34,750 nt of DNA from an uncultured Opitutaceae bacterium (lineage in GTDB: Bacteria; Verrucomicrobiota; Verrucomicrobiia; Opitutales; Opitutaceae), in NCBI GenBank assembly GCA_903891325.1, contig CAITEC010000123.1, positions 1 through 34,750 on the forward strand. The letters run 5' to 3'. Made by a program: the position numbers and the translations under genes. The notes under the pieces were generated by a model, which saw only the letters and a list, made by a program, of their open reading frames with translations, ran no database searches and was not told where the DNA came from. Numbering within the stretch: position 1 is the first letter of the stretch; each line of letters starts with the position of its first letter. This document shows positions 24,275-31,892 of the stretch, piece after piece.

Positions 24275-26578
24275 ATGTCCGGGCCAACCCTTGCCGGAAA
24301 CAAAGCGGCCCGCCGGGTCGGCTGGGTGATCTTCGCGCTGGGGGCCGCCGCGCTTGTAGTCGGCCCGATCCGGTTCTCCGGCCAGTCGCGGGTCAGCCCG
24401 CTGCGGCTTCTCGAGAAGGGCGCCGATCGCATGGGAGTGGGCCGCTTCCAGGCCGCCGCCGTCTATCCGAGCACGGACGCAAGCCCTGTTCCCGCGGGGG
24501 TGCAGACCCGCGGATCGTTCCTCGGGACGAACCTCTTTGAGGGCACCCAGGTGAGCGCGTGGTTCCAGCCGCGCTCCCGGATCACGGTGATGCTCGCGGG
24601 CTACCCGGCGTCGGCTCCGAACCGGGTGGAGGTCGAGGTGCGCCTGGGCGACGGAAGCGTCGTGTCGATCCCCTTTCGCGGGGAGAATCCCCGCGAGGTA
24701 TGGCAGCCGTGGTCGGTCTCGATTCCCGACGGTGCCCAGGCCGTGCGCGTGCGTGCGGTGGACGCATCGCCGGACCTCTGGCTGGCGTTCACCGAACCCT
24801 TTCCCCCGACCCTGGTCTCTTCCCCCTGCTGGCCGATAATCCAATTGCTCACGGCGACCTGCCTGGCCCTGGCCCTCCTGTACGGGCCGGGCCTCCTGTG
24901 GTTCCTGTCGTGCCCGCGCCCGGCCGGCGATCTCGCCGTCGCGCTCCTGTTCGGGCCCCTGGCGCTCGCCGCCGTGGGTCTCCTGTGCTGGGCGCTCGGC
25001 GGCTGGGTCGCCCCGGCCCTCGTCGCGCGTGTGTCGATCGGGTGCCTGCTGGCGTTCCTCGCGACTTGGGCCCTGCGGATCGGCGGCGGCCGCCCGTCCG
25101 GGCTGCCGCGGGAGGCCGCTGTCGTGATCGGGGTCGGCGCCCTGCTCGTGGGATTTGCCGTCGCAAAGGCGAACGTCTCCAACGGCCCGAAGGGCGAGCT
25201 CTACGGGGGCTCCGTCTCGCGTTCGCTCGAGGTGGGCCCCTATTCGGACAGCCGCATCTCGTACTGCCTGGTCCAGGTCGTCGCCAATCATTTCGGGCCC
25301 TTTTCCCCGCCGTCGCACCGGTACTATTCGCCCTATGCGTTCGGGAGCCGCGGGCCGCTCGCCGGCCTCCTCGCTGCGCCGCTCGTGCTGGCGACCGGGG
25401 CGCATGTGCAGGAGGAATTTCCCGACCAGGTGTGGCGGCCCTTCGATCCCCAGGGGTTTGCCGTCTACCGGATCGCCTTGATCGTGCTCGCATCCCTGGC
25501 GGCCTGGGCGGTCTTCGGGGTCGTCGCCGGGGCGCTGGACGTGTCCTGGGGCCTGCTGGCGGGAGCCACGCTTCTCCTTTCGCCCTTCTTCGTGCACGAG
25601 ATGTTCTTTACCTGGCCCAAGATGATTGCCGGCGGGTGCGTCCTCACGTCCTTTTATCTGGTGCGCCGGAAGTCCCCGCTCGCCGCCGGACTCGCGCTGG
25701 GCGCCGGCTACCTCTTTCATCCGCTGGCCATCCTCAGCGCCCCCTTCCTTGGCCTCTGGATCGCGGTTGATGGCGGCGGCGCCGGCTGGAGGGGTCGAAT
25801 CCGGGACGCCGTCCGGTTTGGAGGCGGGTCTCTCGCGGTCGTGGCCCTGTGGCAGTTCGTGGCCTACCTCGATCCGGACCCCACGGGCAGGCAGAGCGGA
25901 TTTCTCACCTATTTTCTCATGGCCGCCGGCGCCCCCGCCCAATGGGCCGGCTGGTGGAGCTACCGCTGGGACAGCCTGGCAAACACCTTCGTGCCCTTCC
26001 ATTTCCTCTCCATCGACCCGGGGGAATATGTGATCAATTCGGTGTACGGGAGATCGGACAGCTGGATCCATTTCAGCTTCCTGTACTGGTGCACCTACCC
26101 GTTCGCGATCGGGCTGCTCGCCTACATCCTGACAACCCCGGCGCTGATCGCGGCGGCGTGGCGGACCCCCGCGGCGGCCTTTGCCGTGGTTTTCGGCCCG
26201 GGCCTGCTCCTGGTCGTCTACATGGGCGCAGGGAACTCGGGGCTGATGCGCTACTGCGGGCATGCGCTCTTCCTTTCCTGCGTTGCGTTCTCAATCTGGT
26301 CGCTGGCTCAGCCCGGCATGCGCTGGCGCGCATGGGCCGCCGCGGCGCTGGCCCATCCTCTCTTCCTGGCCCTTCGGGCGCTCGAGGTCGGGTGGATGGC
26401 GTTCGCGCCAACGCTCCACGGCCATATTCCCCGGCCCGACGACCGGTTCTTCTTGAACGACCGGTTCTCCCTGGCCGTCGCCGCCGCCTGCCTCGCCGCC
26501 GCCTTCATCCTGCTGGCCCGCGGCCTTTCGGGCACCAAGTGGACGGTCAAGGCGGGGGCTCCCAAGGGATTCGTTTAG
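24275..26578 (+). CDS. Large polytopic membrane protein, function unknown
   Basis: About 767 residues. An N-terminal membrane helix (RVGWVIFALGAAALVVGPI) is followed by a soluble beta-type domain of roughly 130 residues (GTQVSAWFQPRSRITVMLAGYP ... AVRVRAVDASPDLW) and then ten or more membrane helices. Extracellular loops contain aromatic/Pro segments (SPPSHRYYSPYAFGSRG, QVWRPFDPQGFAVYR), a layout like GT-C glycosyltransferases or YfhO-type proteins, but no decisive catalytic Asp motif could be assigned. It follows parC by 72 bp and may be read through from that operon. Start uncertain between TTG 24269 and ATG 24275; the GAGG in between is too close to serve as its ribosome binding site. Confidence 0.7.
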   Translation: MSGPTLAGNKAARRVGWVIFALGAAALVVGPIRFSGQSRVSPLRLLEKGADRMGVGRFQAAAVYPSTDASPVPAGVQTRGSFLGTNLFEGTQVSAWFQPRSRITVMLAGYPASAPNRVEVEVRLGDGSVVSIPFRGENPREVWQPWSVSIPDGAQAVRVRAVDASPDLWLAFTEPFPPTLVSSPCWPIIQLLTATCLALALLYGPGLLWFLSCPRPAGDLAVALLFGPLALAAVGLLCWALGGWVAPALVARVSIGCLLAFLATWALRIGGGRPSGLPREAAVVIGVGALLVGFAVAKANVSNGPKGELYGGSVSRSLEVGPYSDSRISYCLVQVVANHFGPFSPPSHRYYSPYAFGSRGPLAGLLAAPLVLATGAHVQEEFPDQVWRPFDPQGFAVYRIALIVLASLAAWAVFGVVAGALDVSWGLLAGATLLLSPFFVHEMFFTWPKMIAGGCVLTSFYLVRRKSPLAAGLALGAGYLFHPLAILSAPFLGLWIAVDGGGAGWRGRIRDAVRFGGGSLAVVALWQFVAYLDPDPTGRQSGFLTYFLMAAGAPAQWAGWWSYRWDSLANTFVPFHFLSIDPGEYVINSVYGRSDSWIHFSFLYWCTYPFAIGLLAYILTTPALIAAAWRTPAAAFAVVFGPGLLLVVYMGAGNSGLMRYCGHALFLSCVAFSIWSLAQPGMRWRAWAAAALAHPLFLALRALEVGWMAFAPTLHGHIPRPDDRFFLNDRFSLAVAAACLAAAFILLARGLSGTKWTVKAGAPKGFV

Positions 26579-27152
26579 GAGCACATTGCCGAAAGAGGGA
26601 AGCGGGCTAGACATTGATTCGGCTCCCATGCGTAACCCTCTGAATGTGATCGCCATCAGTGGCGGTGGTTCCATGGGGCTATCTTCCAATAGTCCTGGTG
26701 CGGCAGTTGAAAAGGCTGTTGCCGATTTTGAAAAAATAGCGGTCAAAAGCCCACGGATGCCTCTCTGACGCAAAGGGGTCATGCCCCAACTCCTTAAATC
26801 CGACGGAACCTCTTGAACTTTGGAACCATACAATAGCGAAATAGCTGCTCGAATTGAATGCCAGCCATTGCCGCTATGGGGAAATCCGATCTTAAGAACT
26901 CCCGTTTCTCGAGCGAGAGCTGCCGGAAAATTAAGGAGTTGGGGCATGACCCCTTTCCGCTGTTGCGATGAGCAACTTGCGGCGATTATTGAGGCAATCC
27001 GACAGTTGGCATTACCTCCGGGGCCGGAGCACGGACGCGAGATTGGATTCCACGCTGTCAACCGATAAACTGGGCTGTCGGCCCGCATTATGAGCCCTCG
27101 CTCACTTTGCGTTTGCGCGCATTCCCGCGGGTCACTCACTGTAAGTTGATAC
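26579..27152. other. 574-bp gene-free block with lower GC and possible gene remnants
   Basis: The stretch is visibly less GC-rich than both neighbours. Plus-strand fragments read like protein (26586-26768: ...NPLNVIAISGGGSMGL; 26970-27068: DEQLAAIIEAIRQLALPPG ... EIGFHAVNR then stop), but neither has a start and context that I trust. Their codon use differs from the surrounding genes. The middle is occupied by palindromic repeat D. The smc promoter must lie in its last part, but no clear boxes are seen. I take it as imported or decayed DNA. Confidence 0.5.
26772..26956. repeat. Palindromic element family D
   Basis: Perfect 26-bp inverted arms 26772-26797 and 26931-26956 (core GGGGTCATGCCCCAACTCC) enclosing 133 bp. 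Each arm carries its own small palindrome GGGGTCATGCCCC-like. The interior has only weak inward symmetry and no gene. It looks like a non-autonomous mobile element. Confidence 0.85.
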
Positions 27153-30100
27153 ATGTATCTCAAGGCGCTCACTCTGCACGGTTTCAAGTCCTTTGCCGAC
27201 CGCACCGTCCTGCGCTTTGAACCGGGGGTCACGGCGGTTGTGGGCCCGAACGGCTGCGGAAAGTCGAACATCGCCGACGCCATCCGCTGGGCCCTGGGCG
27301 AGCAGAGCGCGAAGGCCCTGCGCGGCGGAAAGATGCAGGACGTCATCTTCGAGGGTGCCGAAACCCGGCGTCCGGCGCAGCTTTGCGAGGTCTCGCTCCT
27401 GCTCACCGACTGCGAGAAGCAGCTCGGGAGCGAATTCCACGAGATCGAGATCCTTCGCCGCGGGTCGCGCGACGGGCAGGGCGAGTACTTCTTCAACGGG
27501 CAGCCCTGCAGGCTGAAGGACATCCACAAGCTCTTCATGGACACCGGTATCGGCCGGACCAGCTACTCGGTCATGGCGCAGGGCCAGATCGACCAGATCC
27601 TCTCCTCCAAGCCCGAGGAGCGCCGCGCGGTCTTCGAGGAGGCCGCGGGGATCACCAAGTACAAGAGCCTTCGGCGCGAGGCGCTGAACAAGCTCGCCCT
27701 CACCGAGCAGAACCTGGCCCGCGTGTCCGACATCGTCGGAGAGGTTTCCCGCCAGATCGGCAGCCTGCGGCGCCAGGCCGCGAAGGCCATGCGCTACAAG
27801 CGCCTCAGCCACCGGATGCGGCACCTGAGCCTGGCCTGGAGCGGCCGCCACTACGGGGAAATGATGGCGGCGCTCGCCGCGCTTGAGGCGACTGTCGCCG
27901 GCCTGCGGACCGCCGCGGCCGACCGCCGGGCCGGGCTCGACGCCCAGCAGGCAGCGCTCGACGCCGGCAAAGCCCGGCGCAGCCAGCTCAACAACCGCGC
28001 CCAGGAGGCCCAGCAGGGAGCCTTTGACCTGCGCTCCCAGAAGGACCAGGCGGAGGGCGCGGTGCGGCTCGCCGAGGCCCGGAGGACGGGGCTTGAGGAG
28101 CGGCTTTCGTCGTCGCGCGCCGGCCTCGGCGAGGTGGAGATGCAGATTCGCGAGGTCACGGCCCAGGCGGACACCGGCGAGCAGGACAAGCAGATGCAAT
28201 TGAACCTGCTTGGAAGCTCGGACGCCGTCTTCCAGGAGCGCAACCGCGAGCTGGCGCTCGCCGAGGGAGCGCTGGCCAAGCTCGAGCAGGAGCTTCACCA
28301 GGGCCGCTTCGAGCTTCTCCAGCTCGAGAGCACGGTCGCGCGGCTGCGCACGGACTGCTCCGGCTACGAGGTCGAGCAGAAGACGAGCGTGCACCGGCAC
28401 GATGGGCTGGCCCAGGAGCTGGTCCAGATACGGCTGCAGGAGACCGCGGCGATCCAGGCCCTTGCGGACCTCGAGGGCAGGGTGGCCTCCGCGACCGCCG
28501 GGCAGGCCACCGCCCGCGAGGAATCCGCCGGGGCGCAGGCCCGGCTCGCCGACCTCACGCGCGAATTCCGCGATGCGCAGCGCCGGCTCCAGGATATCGA
28601 CCGGCAATTGGCCCAGCGGGGCGCGCGGCTGAAGCTCCTCCAGCAGCTCCAGGAGCGCTGGGAGGGATTTGGCGAGGGCGCGAAGGCTCTCCTCCAGGGA
28701 AGGCTCGACCCGGCGCTCGGCGGGAGGAAGGCCTCCCCCCTCATGCAGGGCCTGGACGTAAAGCCGGAATTCGGCCCGGCCCTCGAGGCGCTCCTGGGCA
28801 CCGCCGCCGAGGCGATCGACGTCGCCGACACGGCGACCGCCCGGCGCGTTCTTCAGCAGCTCGAGGACGAGCGGATCGGCGCGGCCGTCCTGCGGATCGC
28901 CGATATCGGCCCGCGGCCCGTCGCCGGCCGCGACCTGCCCGCGGGGCTCTCGCCCGCGGTCGCGGCCCTCAACGACCCGGATTCCGCGCACCCGGTCGCA
29001 GCCCTCCTCTCCGCCTGCTACATCGCCGACGACATTCACTCCTTCCTGGACTTCTGGCGCGCGAACCCGGAGTTCGATTTCCTGGCGGTGGCCACCCGAA
29101 AGGGCGAGGTCGTCGACCGCCGAGGGTTGGTGACCGGCGGGCATCTCGATTCCAAGCGCCGGGCCCCGGGCATCGTCCAGCGGGAGATCGATCTTCGGGA
29201 GACGGGCCGGATCCTCGTCGAGGACCAGAAGGCCCACGACGAGCAGAAGGCGAAGATCGACGCGCTCAGCGCCGCGCTCGCCGCGGCCGAGCAGGACCTT
29301 GAGCAGCGCCGCGAGGGCGTCTTTGCCGCCACGCAGGCCGTGACCGCCCTCCAGACCGAGCATCGGAACGCCCGGCAGGCCTGCGACGAGGTCGCCGGCC
29401 GGCTGCGCCGCAGGGAGGCCGAGCTGACCGCGCTCGTCCAGGCGCGCGACGAGGCGATCGACCGCTGGAACAAGGCGACCGCCGGGCTCACCGAGGCCGA
29501 CCAAGCCGCCGCGGCCAAGCGGATCGAGCTGGAAAGGCTGGAGCAGGGAATCGGCGAGGCCCGCGTGACGCGGGATGCGAACCGCGACATGCTCGCCCAG
29601 GCCCGGCTCGACCTCGCCGACCGCCGGCAGAAGGTCGAGGTCCTGGACCGCGGGCTGAGCGAGATGCAGCGCCGTCGGCTCCAGCTCGGCGACCTGCTCG
29701 CCCAGCGCCGCCATGAGATCGACACGTGGACCGCGCAGGCCGCCGAGCTCGAGCGCGACGCCGGGGCGCAGGCCGCGCGCGCGGTCGAGCTTTCCGCGAT
29801 GCTGGTCGCCGCCCAGGAAAAGGTTGAGCAGGTCCGCGGCGAACTTCTCTCCGTCGAGCGCGAGATCGACGGGCTTGAGACGGCGCAGTCCTCCCTCCGG
29901 GTGACCTCCGACGCCGCGCAGGGCGAGCTGGGCGCCCACGAGGTCAGCCTTGCGGAGAGCCGCCAGCGGGCGGAGTTCGCCGCCGCGGAGGCGCTTCGGG
30001 AATTTTCGGCCGACATCGGCTCGATCGACTGGAGGATGCTCCTCTGGCGCGCCGAGGACGAGCCCGAGGGGCTGAAGGATCTCGATCTCGACGACGAGGA

Positions 30101-30989
30101 CGAGACCCAGGACGCCGGGAAGCGCAAGGCCGAGGCCGCTCCCGGCCCCGACACCGCCGCGGCGGCCGAGCCGGCGAAGCCCGTGCGGACGCGCCGGCGC
30201 AAGGACAGGCAGCGGGGCGAGCCGACGGAAGCGGACCTGGCCGCGCTGGAAGCCACGAACTGGGATGAGGTCAAGGCGGAGGCCGACGCGCTGCGCCAGC
30301 GCCTCTCGGCGATGGGCGCGGTCAACCTCGTCGCCATCGAGGAATACGCGGAGCTGCGCCAGCGGCATGACTTCCTGAAGGGCCAGAGCGACGACCTCGC
30401 CGGCGCGAAGGCCGAGCTCACCAAGGCGATCACTGAGATCAACCAGACCTCGGAGCGGCAGTTCGCCGTTGCCTTCGACCAGATCCGGAAGAATTTCGCG
30501 TACACCTTCGAGACGCTGTTCGGCGGCGGACGCGCCGCGCTCGAGCTGGTCGAGACCGAGGACGTGCTTGAGAGCGGGATAGAGATCGTCGCCCAGCCCC
30601 CGGGCACCCGGCTGAAAGGGATCACGCTGCTCTCCGGCGGTCAGAAGGCGCTGACGGCCGTCGCCCTCCTCTTCGCCCTCTACATGGTGAAGCCCTCGCC
30701 CTTCTGCCTCCTGGACGAGCTGGACGCCCCCCTGGACGAGTCGAACATCGGGCGCTTCACCGACCTGCTGAAGAAGTTCGTGAAGGAGTCCCAGTTCATC
30801 ATCATCACGCACAGCAAGCGCACGGTTGCCGCTGCGGACACGATCTACGGGGTCACCATGGAGGAGCGCGGCGTCTCGAAGACGATCTCGATGCGCTTCA
30901 ACCACGACCGCGGCGAGGCGGAGGCCCAGCCCCGCAACCTCGCCGAGGCGGTCGTCGGCGCGCAGCCCGCGGCCCCGGCCGGGGCCTGA
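27153..30989 (+). CDS. smc: Chromosome segregation ATPase SMC
   Basis: 1278 residues, about 80-100 longer than most bacterial SMCs. Walker A GPNGCGKS is at 31-38; the Q-loop region SYSVMAQGQIDQIL and FEEAAGITKYK follow. Two long coiled coils flank the hinge (about residues 500-680, GFGEGAKALLQG ... GLVTGGH). The ABC signature LSGGQ lies at 1160-1164 and Walker B LLDELDAP at about 1186-1193. It loads on DNA with ScpA/ScpB to organise the nucleoid. Odd: an insert at about residues 976-1023 in the second coiled coil, first acidic (DLDLDDEDETQD), then Pro/Ala-rich, then basic (RTRRRKDRQR). The C-terminal tail after the ATPase is also Ala/Pro-rich. The exonuclease gene begins three bases after its stop. 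Confidence 0.96.
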   Translation: MYLKALTLHGFKSFADRTVLRFEPGVTAVVGPNGCGKSNIADAIRWALGEQSAKALRGGKMQDVIFEGAETRRPAQLCEVSLLLTDCEKQLGSEFHEIEILRRGSRDGQGEYFFNGQPCRLKDIHKLFMDTGIGRTSYSVMAQGQIDQILSSKPEERRAVFEEAAGITKYKSLRREALNKLALTEQNLARVSDIVGEVSRQIGSLRRQAAKAMRYKRLSHRMRHLSLAWSGRHYGEMMAALAALEATVAGLRTAAADRRAGLDAQQAALDAGKARRSQLNNRAQEAQQGAFDLRSQKDQAEGAVRLAEARRTGLEERLSSSRAGLGEVEMQIREVTAQADTGEQDKQMQLNLLGSSDAVFQERNRELALAEGALAKLEQELHQGRFELLQLESTVARLRTDCSGYEVEQKTSVHRHDGLAQELVQIRLQETAAIQALADLEGRVASATAGQATAREESAGAQARLADLTREFRDAQRRLQDIDRQLAQRGARLKLLQQLQERWEGFGEGAKALLQGRLDPALGGRKASPLMQGLDVKPEFGPALEALLGTAAEAIDVADTATARRVLQQLEDERIGAAVLRIADIGPRPVAGRDLPAGLSPAVAALNDPDSAHPVAALLSACYIADDIHSFLDFWRANPEFDFLAVATRKGEVVDRRGLVTGGHLDSKRRAPGIVQREIDLRETGRILVEDQKAHDEQKAKIDALSAALAAAEQDLEQRREGVFAATQAVTALQTEHRNARQACDEVAGRLRRREAELTALVQARDEAIDRWNKATAGLTEADQAAAAKRIELERLEQGIGEARVTRDANRDMLAQARLDLADRRQKVEVLDRGLSEMQRRRLQLGDLLAQRRHEIDTWTAQAAELERDAGAQAARAVELSAMLVAAQEKVEQVRGELLSVEREIDGLETAQSSLRVTSDAAQGELGAHEVSLAESRQRAEFAAAEALREFSADIGSIDWRMLLWRAEDEPEGLKDLDLDDEDETQDAGKRKAEAAPGPDTAAAAEPAKPVRTRRRKDRQRGEPTEADLAALEATNWDEVKAEADALRQRLSAMGAVNLVAIEEYAELRQRHDFLKGQSDDLAGAKAELTKAITEINQTSERQFAVAFDQIRKNFAYTFETLFGGGRAALELVETEDVLESGIEIVAQPPGTRLKGITLLSGGQKALTAVALLFALYMVKPSPFCLLDELDAPLDESNIGRFTDLLKKFVKESQFIIITHSKRTVAAADTIYGVTMEERGVSKTISMRFNHDRGEAEAQPRNLAEAVVGAQPAAPAGA

Positions 30990-30992
30990 GCG

Positions 30993-31871
30993 ATGAAATG
31001 CCTCCTGGTCGACGGCTTCAACATCGCCTACCGGTGCTTTTTTGCGATCCCCGAGCTGACCCGGGCCGACGGGTTCCCGACCAACGCGCTCCACGGCTGG
31101 GTGAAGTCGCTGTGGAAGCTTTCCGACCTTGAGAAGCCGGACCTCTCCCTGGTCTTCTTCGACCTGGGCGGCGCCCAGGACCGGCTGGCGCTCCACCCGG
31201 AGTACAAGGCCCAGCGCGCCGAGATGCCCGAGGCGCTGGCGAAGCAGATCCCCCACATCAAGTCGCTCACCCGGGCGATGGGCCTTGGGGGCATCGAGGC
31301 GGACGGCGTGGAGAGCGACGACCTGCTCGCCTCCGAGGCCGTCCGGCTGGCCGGCGCCGGGCACGACGTGCTCATTGTGAGCGCGGACAAGGATTTTGCG
31401 CAGATTGTCGGCGACCGGATCGCCATGCTGCTGCCCCCGCCGACCGCGAACCCGAGGCTGGGCTGGCGCCGGCTGGATGCGGCCGGGGTGGCGGAGAAGT
31501 TCGGGGTTCCCCCCTCCCAAATGGCCGACTACCTCGCCCTGGTCGGCGACACCTCGGACAACATCCCGGGAATCGACGGGGTGGGCCCGAAGACCGCGTC
31601 GAAGTGGCTGGCCGCCCACGGCAGCCTCCAGGGGATCATCGACCGCGCCGCCGAGCTCCAGCCGGAGCGCTTCCGCGCCCTGGTCGGCGCCGGGATCGAC
31701 CGGCTCCGGCTCAACCTGCGGCTGGTGACGCTGAACACGGCGCTGCCGCCGGTGCCCGCGGGCAAGCGGGAGCCGGACCTCGGCGCCCTCTACCGGATCC
31801 TGGCGGAGATGGAGATGAACTCGACCCTGGCCGAGGCGAAGGCCCGCTACACGCAGCCGGAGCTGTTCTAG
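30993..31871 (+). CDS. 5'-3' exonuclease (PolA N-domain/FEN type), stand-alone
   Basis: 292 residues: the flap/5' exonuclease domain without a polymerase. It should remove 5' flaps and RNA primers. Metal-binding acidic residues are visible in LLVDGFNIAYR, FDLGGAQDR, IEADGVESDDLLAS, VSADKDFAQI and LVGDTSDNIPGIDGVGPKTASKWL (helix-hairpin-helix). The gap from smc is three bases, so the two genes form one transcription unit. The segment where PolA has FR(H/N)xxYK reads HPEYKAQR, with the usual Tyr-Lys. The stand-alone form is known (ExoIX/YpcP type). A full polA should exist elsewhere. Confidence 0.93.
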   Translation: MKCLLVDGFNIAYRCFFAIPELTRADGFPTNALHGWVKSLWKLSDLEKPDLSLVFFDLGGAQDRLALHPEYKAQRAEMPEALAKQIPHIKSLTRAMGLGGIEADGVESDDLLASEAVRLAGAGHDVLIVSADKDFAQIVGDRIAMLLPPPTANPRLGWRRLDAAGVAEKFGVPPSQMADYLALVGDTSDNIPGIDGVGPKTASKWLAAHGSLQGIIDRAAELQPERFRALVGAGIDRLRLNLRLVTLNTALPPVPAGKREPDLGALYRILAEMEMNSTLAEAKARYTQPELF

Positions 31872-31892
31872 GCTTTTCCGGGCCGACGCCGC

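Noticed and set aside
21998..26263. 1421-codon open frame opposite parC and the membrane protein
   Set aside because: Same GC-driven antisense artefact; parC on the other strand carries the catalytic tyrosine motif.
26291..27544. 417-codon minus-strand open frame across the low-GC block
   Set aside because: It runs through the repeat and into antisense smc and the antisense of the membrane protein; no start context or domain.
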